Shown here piece after piece: positions 35,993-37,262 of a stretch of DNA of 37,262 bases. The stretch's first letter is position 1. Every line of letters starts with the position of its first letter. The position numbers were made by a program, and so were the translations under genes. This stretch comes from Micrococcales bacterium (GTDB lineage Bacteria > Actinomycetota > Actinomycetes > Actinomycetales > Dermatophilaceae): positions 1-37,262 of the forward strand of contig JACXUW010000002.1 of assembly GCA_014763705.1 (NCBI GenBank). The letters are read 5' to 3'. Below the pieces are notes generated by a model that saw only the letters and a list, made by a program, of their open reading frames with translations, had not been told where the DNA came from and did not search any database.

Positions 35993-36130
35993 GTGAGCCG
36001 CTCCTCGACAACCACGCGGTGCAATTGTGGTGCAGTTGCAGGCTGTCTCAATCTGTCTCACCAACGTAGGCTGGGAGCGAAAGCGCAGGTCGAGCGACCG
36101 GATGAGTCTTCCTGACACAGGGTGCCGTGA

Positions 36131-36173
36131 CCTTTTAATCCGTAGGTTGTGGGTTCGAGCCCCACGGGGCCCA
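36131..36173 (+). other. 3' fragment of tRNA-Lys(TTT), putative attachment site
   Basis: CCTTTTAATCCGTAGGTTGTGGGTTCGAGCCCCACGGGGCCCA: anticodon loop CTTTTAA, intact T-arm GTGGG-TTCGAGC-CCCAC and acceptor 3' strand, but no matching D-arm or 5' acceptor strand upstream. Confidence 0.7.
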
Positions 36174-36361
36174 CTCTCCGTGGCTCAGCCGACAGCATGC
36201 CGGTCGTCGAATCCACTCCCCCTCACCCACGATGGGCTTGACGGATTGCGGCGACTGCCTACTGCGCGGGTTGCCGTGGACTTACTCTGCGCGAGTGGAC
36301 GACTCCGAAGCACGCAGGACCCTGTCCAGCGGACGGCAGTTCCGCATTGAAGGGCGCGGAA

Positions 36362-37262
36362 GTGCCGGCTGACGTGTTCGATGCAGATGGGCTGCGGCGG
36401 CTCGCGCGATCGGCGGAGGCGTTCCGGGTGGCGGCCCTGGCGTGGCTGGAGGTTCACGAGACGCGCAGCGACATATCCCGCTCTGGGACGCGGCCGACCG
36501 TGCGTCAGTTCGTCGACGCGAATCCTGGCGAGGTATCTCGCCTGGCTGCGGAGGTCGAACGGTGGGCTCAGGACGCAGAGACCGCTATCGACTTGACCGG
36601 CCGCTTTGTGCCTCAGTCGGACGCGCCTGGCCGCAACGCGGCTCGCGAATGGTCCACCATGACCTCCAAGGGCACGGTGAACGCCAGTGAGTTGGACATA
36701 TACGGCACGGCAGGCGTCCTGGAGGAACTAGCTGGCCGGGGCGACCGGGGCATCTCGATCTTCCCAGTCCAAGACCCCCGGATCCTGCACCCCTACGTGT
36801 GGTGCCAGACGGTAGTGAGTCAGTGGATCAAAGAGGACTACTCCGCGATTCCCGCCAGCGCCGCCGAGGTGGTCTCCTCGAGTTGGGCGCACCGCATCGC
36901 CCTGGCACAGGCCGAGCAGCCTCGGCAACCGCAGTATCCGGACGGGGCCCGCTTTTGGCAGGGACTGTTCTCGGCGCAGGCCCCGGCCGAGCGGCAGCCT
37001 CGGCTGCGAGTGCCGGACTACGGCGACCCGGAGCGCACCGCCGCCCGCCAGCACGCATTGGGCGAGGCCCTCTCCGGGCTAGACGCACTGAGCGGGGGAT
37101 ATAGGCGCCTCTTCGGTCGCGAGGGCGGCACCCCGACGCTGCAGATGGACCAAGTCGCCGGCTGGCTGCACGCCTGGTCCACGCTGGCGTTCCTCCTCGA
37201 GGAGTGCACTCTCTTCCTGCCCGAGAGCCATGCCCCGGAACCGACGCCCGCCCCCGCCGTCC
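36362..37262 (+). CDS. Hypothetical protein, runs off the window end
   Basis: Uninterrupted frame from GTG 36362 (VPADVFDADGLRRLARSAEAFRVAALAWLEV...) to the last base; not in the ORF track. Confidence 0.5.
   Translation, partial: MPADVFDADGLRRLARSAEAFRVAALAWLEVHETRSDISRSGTRPTVRQFVDANPGEVSRLAAEVERWAQDAETAIDLTGRFVPQSDAPGRNAAREWSTMTSKGTVNASELDIYGTAGVLEELAGRGDRGISIFPVQDPRILHPYVWCQTVVSQWIKEDYSAIPASAAEVVSSSWAHRIALAQAEQPRQPQYPDGARFWQGLFSAQAPAERQPRLRVPDYGDPERTAARQHALGEALSGLDALSGGYRRLFGREGGTPTLQMDQVAGWLHAWSTLAFLLEECTLFLPESHAPEPTPAPAV

Noticed and set aside
1-37262. CRISPR arrays, rRNA genes, intact tRNA genes, transposases
   Set aside because: None recognised on either strand; only the tRNA-Lys 3' fragment at 36131-36173 was found.

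Overview
High-GC actinobacterial window that looks like one end of an integrated genomic island. Left part (1-6.6 kb): ParA/SAF/secreted protein/lipoprotein genes of the kind found on actinobacterial conjugative elements, an XRE - ImmA-like protease - MAB_1171c/DUF6545-like - PAP2-like membrane module, and a double-HTH regulator. Centre (6.7-16.5 kb): a tightly overlapping minus-strand operon that starts with an OmpR-type response regulator and a histidine kinase and continues nuoA - [fused, degenerate NuoB/NuoD-like protein] - nuoH-J-K-L-M-N. It has no NuoE/F/G/I and no recognisable Fe-S or quinone-site residues, so it reads as a redox-silent complex I membrane arm. The fused protein carries a His/Met-rich linker encoded by a 15-bp tandem repeat, next to a large copper/metal block. 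Right part (16.7-35.1 kb): copper and metal handling plus thiol/cytochrome c biogenesis genes: propeller lipoprotein, CopA, CopZ, CsoR with two operator-like palindromes, DUF2752, multicopper oxidase, NicO-type Ni/Co transporter, rhodanese, DUF305, TlpA, CcdA, ResB, CcsB, ion channel, DUF302, DUF3105, a frameshifted DUF305, two CDF-type transporters and a CmtR/ArsR-like regulator. The block ends with a decayed MNT/HEPN pair and a 3' fragment of a tRNA-Lys(TTT) gene, a likely attachment site. All family calls are by eye from motifs; no searches were run.
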